Shown here in pieces: positions 1-17,830 of a stretch of 64,000 nt of DNA. Position 1 is the stretch's first letter. Each line of letters opens with the position of its first letter. The position numbers and the translations under genes are program-made. The notes beneath the pieces are model-generated. The model saw only the letters and a list, made by a program, of their open reading frames with translations, was not told where the DNA came from and ran no database searches. The stretch comes from Pseudomonas frederiksbergensis. GTDB taxonomy: Bacteria; Pseudomonadota; Gammaproteobacteria; Pseudomonadales; Pseudomonadaceae. Where the stretch lies: the NCBI RefSeq assembly GCF_003732665.1, contig NZ_MOBP01000022.1, forward strand, positions 62,001 to 126,000, given 5' to 3'.

Positions 1-9938
<9,938 letters not shown>

Positions 9939-9944
9939 CACTGG

Positions 9945-9975
9945 AAACCGGTCGGGCGTGCTGCCCGGCCGGTTT
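9945..9975 (+). other. Strong intercistronic hairpin between the NRPS and the esterase gene
   Basis: A 13-bp stem (AAACCGG-T-CGGGC pairing with GCCCG-G-CCGGTTT, one T-G wobble) closes a 5-nt loop GTGCT. It begins 6 nt after the NRPS stop and ends right before the GGAGA ribosome binding site of the next gene. There is no U-tract, so it is not a canonical intrinsic terminator. An RNA stability or translation role is only inferred. Confidence 0.6.
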
Positions 9976-9987
9976 GGAGAATTGGTA

Positions 9988-10938
9988 ATGTCGTTGAACC
10001 CTGATATCGCCGCATTCCTGGAACTGGTCGGCAACGGCCGGGCCAGCGGCAAACGCGTGGGCATGCATGAGCTAAGCCCCGAACAGGCCCGCGAACAGTT
10101 CGATCAGTCGTCGCTGTTGATGGACGCGGGCGGTGAAGCACTGGAAGTGGTCGACGAACTGCAAGTGCCGGTGCGCGACGGCACGCGCCTGAACGCACGG
10201 ATCTACAGTAACCACTCATTGGAAAAGGGCGCCAAGCGTCCGGCGCTGTTGTATTTCCATGGCGGCGGTTATGTGGTCGGCAGCCTCGATTCCCATGACT
10301 CGCTGTGCCGTGCGTTGGCGGTCATGGCCGATTGCGTGGTGTTGTCGGTGGCCTATCGGCTCGCACCGGAGTTTCGTTTTCCGACGGCGGCCGATGATGC
10401 GCTGGATGCGTGGAACTGGTTGGTGGCAAATGCCGATGAATTAGGCATCGATGCTTGGCGTCTGGCGGTGGGTGGCGACAGCGTGGGCGGCAGTTTGGCC
10501 ACGGTGCTGGCGGCACAGCAGTCGGTGCTACCGTTGTTGCAGGTGTTGATCTACCCGGTGACCGATGCCAGCCAAAGCACGCCATCCATCGAGCGTTATG
10601 GGGTGGGGCATTTGCTGGAGAAGGATTCCCTGCATTGGTTCTACGAGCACTATCAGCGTGACGTCAGCGATCGTCTGGACCCGCGCTTCTCACCGTTGCT
10701 GGCCGAAGTCCCGGCGCACATGGCCCCGGTGCTGCTGATCCTCGCCGAATGCGACCCGCTGCACGACGAAGGCGTGGCCTATGCCCGGCATTTGCAGGCG
10801 GCGGGGGTGGACGTGGAGCTGAAAATCTTTGAGGGCATGACCCACGACTTCATGCGCATGGGCGCGATCATCGACGAAGCCGAAGAAGCGCAGCAACACA
10901 TCGCCGAACGATTGGTGCGAGTGTTTGCGGCGGGGTGA
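9988..10938 (+). CDS. Alpha/beta hydrolase, HSL-family esterase, in the pyoverdine locus
   Basis: Protein of 316 aa. The oxyanion-hole motif HGGGYVVGS and the nucleophile motif GDSVGG place it in the hormone-sensitive-lipase (arylesterase) family. The acid and base of the triad are likely in LAECDPLHDE and MTHDF near the C terminus. No signal peptide or membrane segment is visible, so it should be cytoplasmic. I chose the ATG at 9988 because GGAGA precedes it at 9976-9980; an in-frame GTG at 9958 lies inside the hairpin. It follows the NRPS by 49 nt on the same strand and is probably co-transcribed, which suggests a role linked to pyoverdine (editing, acyl removal or iron release). That role is inference. 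PAO1 has no such gene between pvdD and fpvA. Confidence 0.85.
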   Translation: MSLNPDIAAFLELVGNGRASGKRVGMHELSPEQAREQFDQSSLLMDAGGEALEVVDELQVPVRDGTRLNARIYSNHSLEKGAKRPALLYFHGGGYVVGSLDSHDSLCRALAVMADCVVLSVAYRLAPEFRFPTAADDALDAWNWLVANADELGIDAWRLAVGGDSVGGSLATVLAAQQSVLPLLQVLIYPVTDASQSTPSIERYGVGHLLEKDSLHWFYEHYQRDVSDRLDPRFSPLLAEVPAHMAPVLLILAECDPLHDEGVAYARHLQAAGVDVELKIFEGMTHDFMRMGAIIDEAEEAQQHIAERLVRVFAAG

Positions 10939-10960
10939 TCGGTTGCATCAGCAACAACCC

Positions 10961-10984
10961 AACGCCGGCATTTGCCGGCGTTTT
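10961..10984 (+). terminator. Intrinsic terminator after the esterase gene
   Basis: Stem CGCCGGCA / TGCCGGCG with a 2-nt loop, followed by TTTT, 22 nt after the esterase stop. Confidence 0.8.
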
Positions 10985-11009
10985 GCATTCCATCAAACAC
11001 CCTAAATCC

Positions 11010-11219
11010 CTGTAGGAGCGAGGCTTGCCCGCGAAGACGGTGTGTCAGTCACCATCAATATCGACTGGCAGACTGCTTTCGCGAGCAAGCCCGCTCCCAC
11101 AGGGTTTTCTGCTGACTTTAGATCCCTGTAGGAGCGAGGCTTGCCCGCGAAGACGGTGTGTCAGTCACCATCAATATCGACTGGCAGACTGCTTTCGCGG
11201 GCAAGCCTCGCTCCTACAG
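11010..11219. repeat. Two tandem REPIN copies (period 116 bp)
   Basis: Two near-identical REPINs at 11010-11103 and 11126-11219. Each is a pair of inverted REP palindromes flanking the same spacer (starting GACGGTGTGTCAGTCACC). They lie between the converging esterase and fpvA genes and their terminators. Confidence 0.85.
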
Positions 11220-11240
11220 AGGTTTGGTGGGGCTGGAAAC

Positions 11241-11266
11241 GCAAAACGCCGGCATCCGCCGGCGTT
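11241..11266 (-). terminator. Intrinsic terminator of fpvA
   Basis: Read on the minus strand: stem AACGCCGGC / GCCGGCGTT with loop GGAT, followed by a short T run. It begins about 20 nt past the fpvA stop. Confidence 0.75.
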
Positions 11267-11285
11267 CTGGGTAGCGTGGAGCCTG

Positions 11286-13748
11286 TTACCAGTTGTAGGT
11301 CACATCCGCTGTCACGGTACGGCCTTCGCCGTAGTAGCAGTCCAGGGTGCTGTTGCAACTGGCGACGTATTTCTTGTCCTGGAGGTTTTCCAGGTTCAGT
11401 TTCAATTTGGTGCCTTTGATGTGCAGCGGCGATTTTTGCAGGTCGTAGGAGACCATCGCGTCGTACACGGTGTAGGACGGAATCTGGAAGGAATCTTCCT
11501 CGTAGTCCGAACCGTAGCTGCTGCGCACATAACGCAAGCCGATGCCCGCGCCCAAACCACTCAACACGGTGGAAGTGTCGAAGTCGTAGTTGACCCAGGT
11601 CGAAGCGGTCAGCGGCGGGCTCATGGCCAGGGTGCGGCCTTCGCGACCGTCGTTCACGCTGCGCCATTTGTTCTGGTTACGCGAGACCGCGGCCAATACG
11701 CGCAGGTTCTGGGTGACGTTGACCTTGCCTTCCAGTTCCACACCGCGAGACCGCACCGAACCGCTCTGGCTGCTGAAGCCGGGGTTTTGGAGGTCGTTGG
11801 TCAGCATGTTGTCCTGGTCGATCTGGTACGCCGACAACTGAATGAAGCCGTCGACGAACGTCGGTTCATATTTGACGCCCACTTCATACTGCTTGCCGGT
11901 GGTCGGTTTGAACGGCTTGGAATTCATGTCGACGCCGGTCTGCGGCAGGAACGATTCGGAGTAGCTGACGTAAGGCGTCAGACCGTTTTCAAATTCGTAG
12001 CCCAGGCCCGCGCGGCCGGTGAATTTTTCATCTTTGATGTTGGAGTGAGTCCCAGCCAGCGGCTCTTTGTTATCGGTCTCGGCGAAGTCATAACGACCGC
12101 CCAGGGTCAGGAACCACTGGTTCCAGCGCAACTGATCCTGTGCGTACAGGCCGGTCTGCTTGATGGTGTTGTCCCAGCGATACGGTTGGGTGAAGTTGAA
12201 CTCACTGCCGTAGACCGGGTGGTACAGGTCGATGCCCGGCCCCTGGCGGTCATACAGGCCAAGGAACTTGGTGTTGAAGTGGTAGTAATCCACGCCCAGC
12301 AGCACGGTGTGGTCCAGCTCACCGGTCTTGAACTTGGCCTGGGCGGTGCTATCGATGCCGTAGACCTTGTTGGTCTGCGACCAGTCCACGCCGAAGCGGC
12401 TCTGGTAGCTGTTGTCATCCCGCCCGGTGACCGGGTTGGTCGGGAACGAATAGCCGTGCAGTGGCGCGACGTATTGGTCGTCGAGGTAGGCGTAGCTGCC
12501 GCGTTGCTTGAAGGTCCAGACGTCGTTGAGTTCGTAGGACACGTCGTAGCCGGTCACGAACTGCTCGCGATCGTACTTGTTCAGGCCCGGTTCGCCGATG
12601 AACAGCTTGCGGCTGATCCGGCCGTTCGGGCCTTTGTACACGGTGCCTTCAGCCGGCAGGCCTTGTGCTTCCGGGGTATCGCGGTCCTTTTGATACTGGG
12701 CGAACACGGTGACGCTGGTGCGGTCGTTCGGCAGCCAGGTCAGGCTTGGCGCCAGCAGCATGCGGTTCTGGTCGGCGTAGTCGATTTCCGAATTGCTGTC
12801 GTTGACCAGGCCGGTCAGGCGATAGAGGAATTCACCTTGATCATCGATCGGGCCGCCGAGGTCGAAGGCGCCGTACTTGCGATCATAGCTGCCGCCGCCG
12901 AGCACGATTTCGTGCAGCGGGGTGGCGGTCGGACGCTTGCCGACCATGTTGACGATACCGCCAGGCTGGTTCTGGCCGTACAGCACCGACGCCGGGCCTT
13001 TGAGCACTTCGATGCGCTCCAGGGTGTACGGGTCGATCTGCAGCGAACCGCCGGTGCTGCCGCCGCCATAAGGCAGGTGCAGGCCGTCGAGGTACAGCGG
13101 GGTCGGGGAGAAGCCACGGGAGGTCGGCTCGTCGAACATCTTGACCCGGTCGGAGAAGCCGCCACCGGTCATGCCGGCGGTGTAGCGCAGGGCCTCGGAG
13201 ACCGATTGCGCGCCGCGCATCTTCACTTCATCGGCGGTGATGACGTTGACGGTCTGGGGGATTTCATTCAACGGGGTATCGGTTTTGGTGCCGGTGCCGC
13301 TGCGCTTGGCCACGATCCCGTCCACCGGGCCATAGGCCGATTCCTGGGTCGCGGAAATGCTGGTCGGCGCCAGGTCCAGGGTGTTGCCACCGCTGCTGCG
13401 CGCACGCAGGGCTACGCTGTTGCCATCCACCGAGTAGGCGATGCCGGTGCCCTGGAGCAACTGGGCCATGGCGGCGGCCGGTTCCAGGTTGCCGTTGACC
13501 GCCGTGCTGTGCAAGCCGCTGACTTCATCCGGGCTGTAGAGCACTTGCAGGTTGGTCTGGCGACCGAATTCCTGCAGGGCGCTGCCCAGCGATTGCGCTG
13601 GAATATTGATCGCGGCGGTCTGGGCCTGGGCCTGGCCGATCATCGGCAACGTCAGGGCCAGGGCGCAAAGGGCCGGCAGGGTCGGGCGCAGTGAATGGCG
13701 GATCAGCAGAGCCTTGGCGAGCGGGTGGAGTCCGTGCGGTGCGGGCAT
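11286..13748 (-). CDS. fpvA: TonB-dependent ferripyoverdine receptor (FhuA/FoxA-like type)
   Basis: Outer-membrane receptor of 820 aa. It has a signal peptide ending near QAQA, then an N-terminal signalling (STN) domain (starting AAINIPAQSLGSALQEFGRQ), a plug (TPLNEIPQTVNVITADEV; RIEVLKGPASVLYGQNQPGG) and a 22-strand barrel ending in an aromatic residue (VTYNW). The STN domain implies transmembrane signalling to a sigma factor. The last strands (LEDLQDKKYVASCNSTLDCYYGEGR-like) resemble the ferrichrome/ferrioxamine receptors FhuA/FoxA rather than PAO1 type I FpvA. P. aeruginosa type II FpvA is known to resemble that group. Position between the pyoverdine NRPS and pvdE supports fpvA. I chose the ATG at 13748; an in-frame TTG at 13766 is the alternative. 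Confidence 0.85.
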   Translation of the reverse strand: MPAPHGLHPLAKALLIRHSLRPTLPALCALALTLPMIGQAQAQTAAINIPAQSLGSALQEFGRQTNLQVLYSPDEVSGLHSTAVNGNLEPAAAMAQLLQGTGIAYSVDGNSVALRARSSGGNTLDLAPTSISATQESAYGPVDGIVAKRSGTGTKTDTPLNEIPQTVNVITADEVKMRGAQSVSEALRYTAGMTGGGFSDRVKMFDEPTSRGFSPTPLYLDGLHLPYGGGSTGGSLQIDPYTLERIEVLKGPASVLYGQNQPGGIVNMVGKRPTATPLHEIVLGGGSYDRKYGAFDLGGPIDDQGEFLYRLTGLVNDSNSEIDYADQNRMLLAPSLTWLPNDRTSVTVFAQYQKDRDTPEAQGLPAEGTVYKGPNGRISRKLFIGEPGLNKYDREQFVTGYDVSYELNDVWTFKQRGSYAYLDDQYVAPLHGYSFPTNPVTGRDDNSYQSRFGVDWSQTNKVYGIDSTAQAKFKTGELDHTVLLGVDYYHFNTKFLGLYDRQGPGIDLYHPVYGSEFNFTQPYRWDNTIKQTGLYAQDQLRWNQWFLTLGGRYDFAETDNKEPLAGTHSNIKDEKFTGRAGLGYEFENGLTPYVSYSESFLPQTGVDMNSKPFKPTTGKQYEVGVKYEPTFVDGFIQLSAYQIDQDNMLTNDLQNPGFSSQSGSVRSRGVELEGKVNVTQNLRVLAAVSRNQNKWRSVNDGREGRTLAMSPPLTASTWVNYDFDTSTVLSGLGAGIGLRYVRSSYGSDYEEDSFQIPSYTVYDAMVSYDLQKSPLHIKGTKLKLNLENLQDKKYVASCNSTLDCYYGEGRTVTADVTYNW

Positions 13749-13837
13749 TATTCTTCTACTCTTCAAAGTGTTGACTGAGAACTATTTCTATTAACTGTTA
13801 GTGAGACGTTGAGCCCTCCGGAAACCGGAAAGACTCC

Positions 13838-13860
13838 ACGTCTTTTTTTTACGAAATTTT
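13838..13860 (-). promoter_or_regulatory. Weak candidate ECF (PvdS/FpvI-type) promoter for fpvA
   Basis: On the minus strand AAAAT is followed after 15 nt by CGT, close to the TAAAT-N16-CGT pattern but off by one base and one spacer position. It overlaps the 3' flank of pvdE and lies about 90 nt ahead of the fpvA start. No perfect box exists in this gap. Confidence 0.3.
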
Positions 13861-13865
13861 CACAA

Positions 13866-15515
13866 TCAAGCGGTTTGAAGTTCGGTGACCACTTTGCCGG
13901 CGTCCATGCGCACCAGTTGATCGGCCACATCGAAGTAACGATCGTCGTGGGAAATGACGATGATGGTCTTGCCCAGACGTTTCAGGTCCGGCAGCAATTC
14001 GGTGTAGAAAATGCGCCGGAAGGTCGGGTCCTGGTCGGCGGCCCACTCATCGAACACCAGCACCGGACGTTCCTCCAGCCACGCATTGACCAGCGCCAGA
14101 CGCTTGCGCTGGCCGGTGGACAGGTCGGTGGTGGTGAACGAACCGTCGCGCACGCTGACCTTGTGCGCGATCTCCAGGCGTTGCAGGTATTTGTTGGCGT
14201 CTTCCGGGATATGCGTGTCGCCCTGCACCACATCGTCGAACAGGTAGTAGTCGGCGAAGATCGTGGTGAACAACTGGCGGTAATCGTCCCGGGTCACGGC
14301 GGTGACCACTTGATCGTTGAGGCGGATTTCGCCGTGCTGCGGCGCGTACAGACCGAGCAGCAATTTGATCAGCGTGGTCTTGCCACAACCGTTTTCGCCG
14401 ACGATGAAAATAATGTCGCCCTGATCGATCTTCAGGTTCACCGGCCCGAGGCGGAACGGCGCGCTGCCTTCGGTGGCCGGGAAGCTATAGGACACCTCGT
14501 TCAGTTCCAGGCTGTGCACCACGGTGCTTTTGTGGCCCTGATCGCTGAGCAGCAGGTGCGGCTCCGGCGAAGAAAACTGTTCGGACAAATCGGCGATGCG
14601 GCGGAACGCGATCTGCGCACGGCTGACAATCGGCAAGGTGCCGATCAAGTGCTCCAGCGGGCCTTTCATGTACAGCAACACCAGCACGAAGCCGCTCATC
14701 ACCGCTTTGTCCGCGCTCGGCCACAGCGATTGCAAGGCCAGGGCGAGGCCGATCACCACGAAGAACAGCATCGAGCCGAGGGTCTTGGCCACCACGAAAA
14801 TATTCACCGAACGCACTTGGGTGTCGCAGATCTTGTCCGCCGTGGCCTCGATGCCCGAGACGAACATGCGATGCCGGCGCGGACGGTGGATGCGCAGTTC
14901 CTTGGCGCCTTCGGCCACGGCGTTGTAGTGCTTTTGCAGCTCGTCTTCGTAATCCCGGGCCTTCATGAAACCCATCATGCCGCGCCCACGGGCGATGTAC
15001 TGGATGACCGTGCCGATCACGATGGCCACGACCATCATCAGGAACATCGGCCACGACAACATCGCCAGGTAACCCATGCAACCGAGGGTCACGGTCAGGG
15101 AAATCGCCAGGGGCGCGAAGGCGAAGGCGAAGTCGCTGATGGTGTCGACGTCGTGGGTCAGCACCGGGATCAGGCGATGGCTGCGGTAGCGTTCGATCTG
15201 CTCGATGGGCGCCGACAGCACTTTCTCGCCCAGCTCTTTACGCAGCTTGGCGATGATGTGCTGGCCGACGTAGTTGGTGCCGATGTCGGAAAAAATCGAG
15301 CTGATCAATGCCAGCAGGCACAGCCCGGCGAACGCGCCGACCACGGTGTTGGTCAGGCCGCCCTCGGAGTGCAGCACATTATTGATGGTCGCCAGCAACG
15401 CGGTGACGCTCAGACCGCCGACCATGCCGAGCAGGATGGAGCCGGCGACGATCAGCCGAAAGGGTTTGAGCAGGGTGAACAATTCATTGATCACCCCGCG
15501 TGTTGGTTTGCTCAT
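13866..15515 (-). CDS. pvdE: Pyoverdine precursor exporter, ABC transporter PvdE
   Basis: Inner-membrane ABC half-transporter of 549 aa, the length I recall for PAO1 PvdE. It carries ferribactin, the acylated pyoverdine precursor, from cytoplasm to periplasm. The N-terminal half has hydrophobic helices (for example LIVAGSILLGMVGGLSVTAL). The C-terminal ATPase has Walker A GENGCGKTT, signature LSTGQRKRL and Walker B VLVFDEWAADQDP, the cyclic-peptide-exporter style. I chose the ATG at 15515 (MSKPTRGVINELF), preceded by GGGAACCTCC. Its own PvdS-type box lies about 100 nt upstream. In PAO1 pvdF is adjacent; here pvdO is the next gene. Confidence 0.96.
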   Translation of the reverse strand: MSKPTRGVINELFTLLKPFRLIVAGSILLGMVGGLSVTALLATINNVLHSEGGLTNTVVGAFAGLCLLALISSIFSDIGTNYVGQHIIAKLRKELGEKVLSAPIEQIERYRSHRLIPVLTHDVDTISDFAFAFAPLAISLTVTLGCMGYLAMLSWPMFLMMVVAIVIGTVIQYIARGRGMMGFMKARDYEDELQKHYNAVAEGAKELRIHRPRRHRMFVSGIEATADKICDTQVRSVNIFVVAKTLGSMLFFVVIGLALALQSLWPSADKAVMSGFVLVLLYMKGPLEHLIGTLPIVSRAQIAFRRIADLSEQFSSPEPHLLLSDQGHKSTVVHSLELNEVSYSFPATEGSAPFRLGPVNLKIDQGDIIFIVGENGCGKTTLIKLLLGLYAPQHGEIRLNDQVVTAVTRDDYRQLFTTIFADYYLFDDVVQGDTHIPEDANKYLQRLEIAHKVSVRDGSFTTTDLSTGQRKRLALVNAWLEERPVLVFDEWAADQDPTFRRIFYTELLPDLKRLGKTIIVISHDDRYFDVADQLVRMDAGKVVTELQTA

Positions 15516-15611
15516 GGAGGTTCCCTGCTTGAAAAGAGTGGCGACGGCCGGGCATCGCTGAAGGACATAGAGGGCGGTGGCGCGCCGCTGACGGACGCGC
15601 ACACCTATAGA

Positions 15612-15635
15612 ACGACTGGCGGGATGGCTAATTTA
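15612..15635 (-). promoter_or_regulatory. PvdS-type iron-starvation box of pvdE
   Basis: On the minus strand TAAAT (15635-15631), 16 nt, then CGT (15614-15612). This matches the published PvdS promoter pattern exactly and points at pvdE. It ends 8 nt from the pvdO stop. Confidence 0.88.
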
Positions 15636-15642
15636 GCGGGGC

Positions 15643-16533
15643 TTACAGGTCCCGGGCGACGCGGAAGCCGATCCAGTCGCCACGATCACCGGGCACCAAG
15701 GCGTTGCGGTTGCCGGAGCGGGAGAACACCGGCGCTTCGCCCCAGTCATTGCCGCGAATGCGCTTGAACTGGCACTTGCCGGTCAGCCAGGCGCTGCCAT
15801 CGCTTGGCGCGCCAACGTAGTCTTCGTTGTAGCAATCGGCGGTCCATTCGTAGACGTTGCCGTGCATGTCGTACACGCCAAACGCATTGGGCGGAAAGCT
15901 GCCGGCCGGGGCGGTGAAGTTGTAGCCATCGGCCGCGCCGTAGGTATTGGCGTGTTTGGCGATGCTGTATTCCTTGCCCTCATCGAAGGGGAAGGGGAAC
16001 GGGCCGCTGGTGCCGCCGCGAGCGGCGTATTCGCGCAGGGACTCGCTGACCAGTCGATACTGCTGGCCGGTTTTCTTCGACAGCCACGCCACGTAGGCGT
16101 TGACCTCGGCGAAGTCCATGCACACCGCCGGATGCTTGTTGGTGTACTCGTAGCGCGGGATGCCGGCCTTGCATTCGCGGCCCGGGCGGTCGTCGCCGTC
16201 GGGCATGACGTAGCCGGTGTCGCGGATATAGGCGTCCCATTCACCCTTCAACACCTGGAAGCGGCTGATCGCCAGGGGCTTGGCGAAGGTCACCGGGTGC
16301 ATCGGTCCTTCGTCGGGCTCGCGGCCGACTTCATCCTCCGGGGTGCCCATGGTGAAGGTGCCGGTGGGCAGCACGACCATTTCCGGGCAGTCCTTGCAGT
16401 CCTTGAACACCTTGCCCGGTTTTGCCGGTTCGCTGGCCTGGGCGATGCCCGGCGCGAGGCTGACGGCCAGGGCGGCCAGCAGCAGGGCCGGGAGCGCCTT
16501 CAAGGAAAAACTTCGCAGGTCACTGTTCATCAT
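15643..16533 (-). CDS. pvdO: Periplasmic pyoverdine maturation protein PvdO (FGE-sulfatase fold)
   Basis: Protein of 296 aa with an N-terminal signal peptide (ALPALLLAALAVSLAPGIAQA) and a formylglycine-generating-enzyme-like domain: MVVLPTGTFTMGTPEDE at the start, FGVYDMHGNVYEWTADCY in the middle and DWIGFRVARDL at the end. In P. aeruginosa and P. fluorescens PvdO is needed in the periplasm to oxidise dihydropyoverdine to the mature chromophore. It lies 16 nt after pvdN and is probably the last gene of a pvdM-pvdN-pvdO transcript. Two adjacent ATGs (16533, 16530) could start it. Confidence 0.93.
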   Translation of the reverse strand: MMNSDLRSFSLKALPALLLAALAVSLAPGIAQASEPAKPGKVFKDCKDCPEMVVLPTGTFTMGTPEDEVGREPDEGPMHPVTFAKPLAISRFQVLKGEWDAYIRDTGYVMPDGDDRPGRECKAGIPRYEYTNKHPAVCMDFAEVNAYVAWLSKKTGQQYRLVSESLREYAARGGTSGPFPFPFDEGKEYSIAKHANTYGAADGYNFTAPAGSFPPNAFGVYDMHGNVYEWTADCYNEDYVGAPSDGSAWLTGKCQFKRIRGNDWGEAPVFSRSGNRNALVPGDRGDWIGFRVARDL

Positions 16534-16549
16534 TGATCTCGATACAGGT

Positions 16550-17830
16550 TCAAAGGGTTTTGTCGAGCACGGCCAGCAATTGGTCGATTTGCGCCTCGGT
16601 GTTGAGCAGGCCCGGCGCGGTGCGGATCACCGGCCCGACGTCACGCTCGACGGCATCGGCGACCACGCGGTTTTTCATCAGGTAGGCGGCGATCTTGTCG
16701 CTGTCCTTGCCCTTGACCCGGAAGAAGGTAAAACCGGCCGACAGTTCCGGACTCAACGGCGTGACCAATTCCACCTGCGGACGTTGTTGCAGGCGTTTTT
16801 TCAGGTAGCTGTTCAGCTCATGGATGCGCGCCTGGACTTCGGCCTTGCCCAGTTGCAGGTGCAACTTGAAGGCTTCATCCAGCGCCCAGCGATGCTCGAA
16901 TGCGTGATAACCACCCGGGGTCATGGTGGTGGAAAAATGCTCGGCCTCGGAGAAGGTCGGGATGATCGGCGTGACGTATTTGACCTCGGTGCTGCGGCTG
17001 CACACGATGCCGGTGCCCCGGGGGCCGAACATCCATTTGTGGGTGCCGGCAATAAAGAAGTCGCAGTTCATGGCCGGGAAGCTCAGGTCGTCGACGCCAA
17101 AACCGTGGACGCCGTCCACCAGATAGATGATCCGGTCCGCGTCGCTGCGGTTGCGGTTGTGCTTGTCCACCAACGCGCCGATCTCGCTGATCGGGGTTTT
17201 CACGCCGCTGCTGGAGTGCACCCACGTCATGCCGAGTACCCGGGTTTCGGGTTTGATGCTGCGGTCGATGGAGGCGAGGATTTCTTCCTTGGTGACCGTC
17301 TGCGGATCCTTGAACAGCCGGATCTTGCGCACCTTGGTGCCGTCCCGTTGCGTGCGCAATTCGAGGATGGTGTGGGTCGCGTAGTGCTCGTGTTCGGTGG
17401 TGAGGATTTCCTGGTCCGGGCGCACGTGCACGCCGCCGTAGATCATCGCCAGGCCTTCGGTGGTGCTACCGGTCAGGGCGATTTGCCTGGGGTCGGCTTG
17501 CAGGTATTTGCCGGCCCAGACCCGCACGTTTTCTTCCCGCTGCTCGATCACGCCCAGGTCCCAATCCATCGCCAGCCCCGGATTCTTGTCCAATGCGGCG
17601 CGGTGCATTTCGATGGCGTCACGCACCGGTTTGGGGTGGGTGGTGATCAGGAAATTGGAGAAGTGCAAGTAGTCCGGGTCTTGATTGAACAACGGCTGCA
17701 ACTGCGCCCATTTGCCCTTGGGTTGCGGTGCAGTCGTGGCGGCGCTGGCGACATTGTTCAGGCCCGCGCCCAGGGGCAGGGCAGCGGCGAGAATCCCGGC
17801 CTGCTTGAGAAAGTCTCGACGATTGCTCAT
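16550..17830 (-). CDS. pvdN: Periplasmic PLP-dependent pyoverdine side-chain modifying enzyme PvdN
   Basis: Protein of 426 aa, of the cysteine desulfurase / aminotransferase class V fold. The N terminus (MSNRRDFLKQAGILAAALPLGAG) is a Tat signal with RRDFLK. The likely PLP lysine is in FFIAGTHKWMFGPRGTG, and VDGVHGFG holds the PLP-binding Asp region. In fluorescent pseudomonads PvdN converts the chromophore-bound glutamate to the succinamide form. The start at 17830 overlaps the pvdM stop by 4 nt (ATGA), so translation is probably coupled. Confidence 0.94.
   Translation of the reverse strand: MSNRRDFLKQAGILAAALPLGAGLNNVASAATTAPQPKGKWAQLQPLFNQDPDYLHFSNFLITTHPKPVRDAIEMHRAALDKNPGLAMDWDLGVIEQREENVRVWAGKYLQADPRQIALTGSTTEGLAMIYGGVHVRPDQEILTTEHEHYATHTILELRTQRDGTKVRKIRLFKDPQTVTKEEILASIDRSIKPETRVLGMTWVHSSSGVKTPISEIGALVDKHNRNRSDADRIIYLVDGVHGFGVDDLSFPAMNCDFFIAGTHKWMFGPRGTGIVCSRSTEVKYVTPIIPTFSEAEHFSTTMTPGGYHAFEHRWALDEAFKLHLQLGKAEVQARIHELNSYLKKRLQQRPQVELVTPLSPELSAGFTFFRVKGKDSDKIAAYLMKNRVVADAVERDVGPVIRTAPGLLNTEAQIDQLLAVLDKTL

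Noticed and set aside
11025..13694. 889-codon plus-strand frame opposite fpvA
   Set aside because: It runs through REPINs and the antisense of a clear TonB-dependent receptor; the translation has no domain and starts inside repeats.
13828..13850. AAAGAC-TCCAC-GTCTTT stem followed by eight T on the plus strand
   Set aside because: No plus-strand gene ends there, and on the minus strand the stem has no proper U-tract, so I did not call it a terminator.
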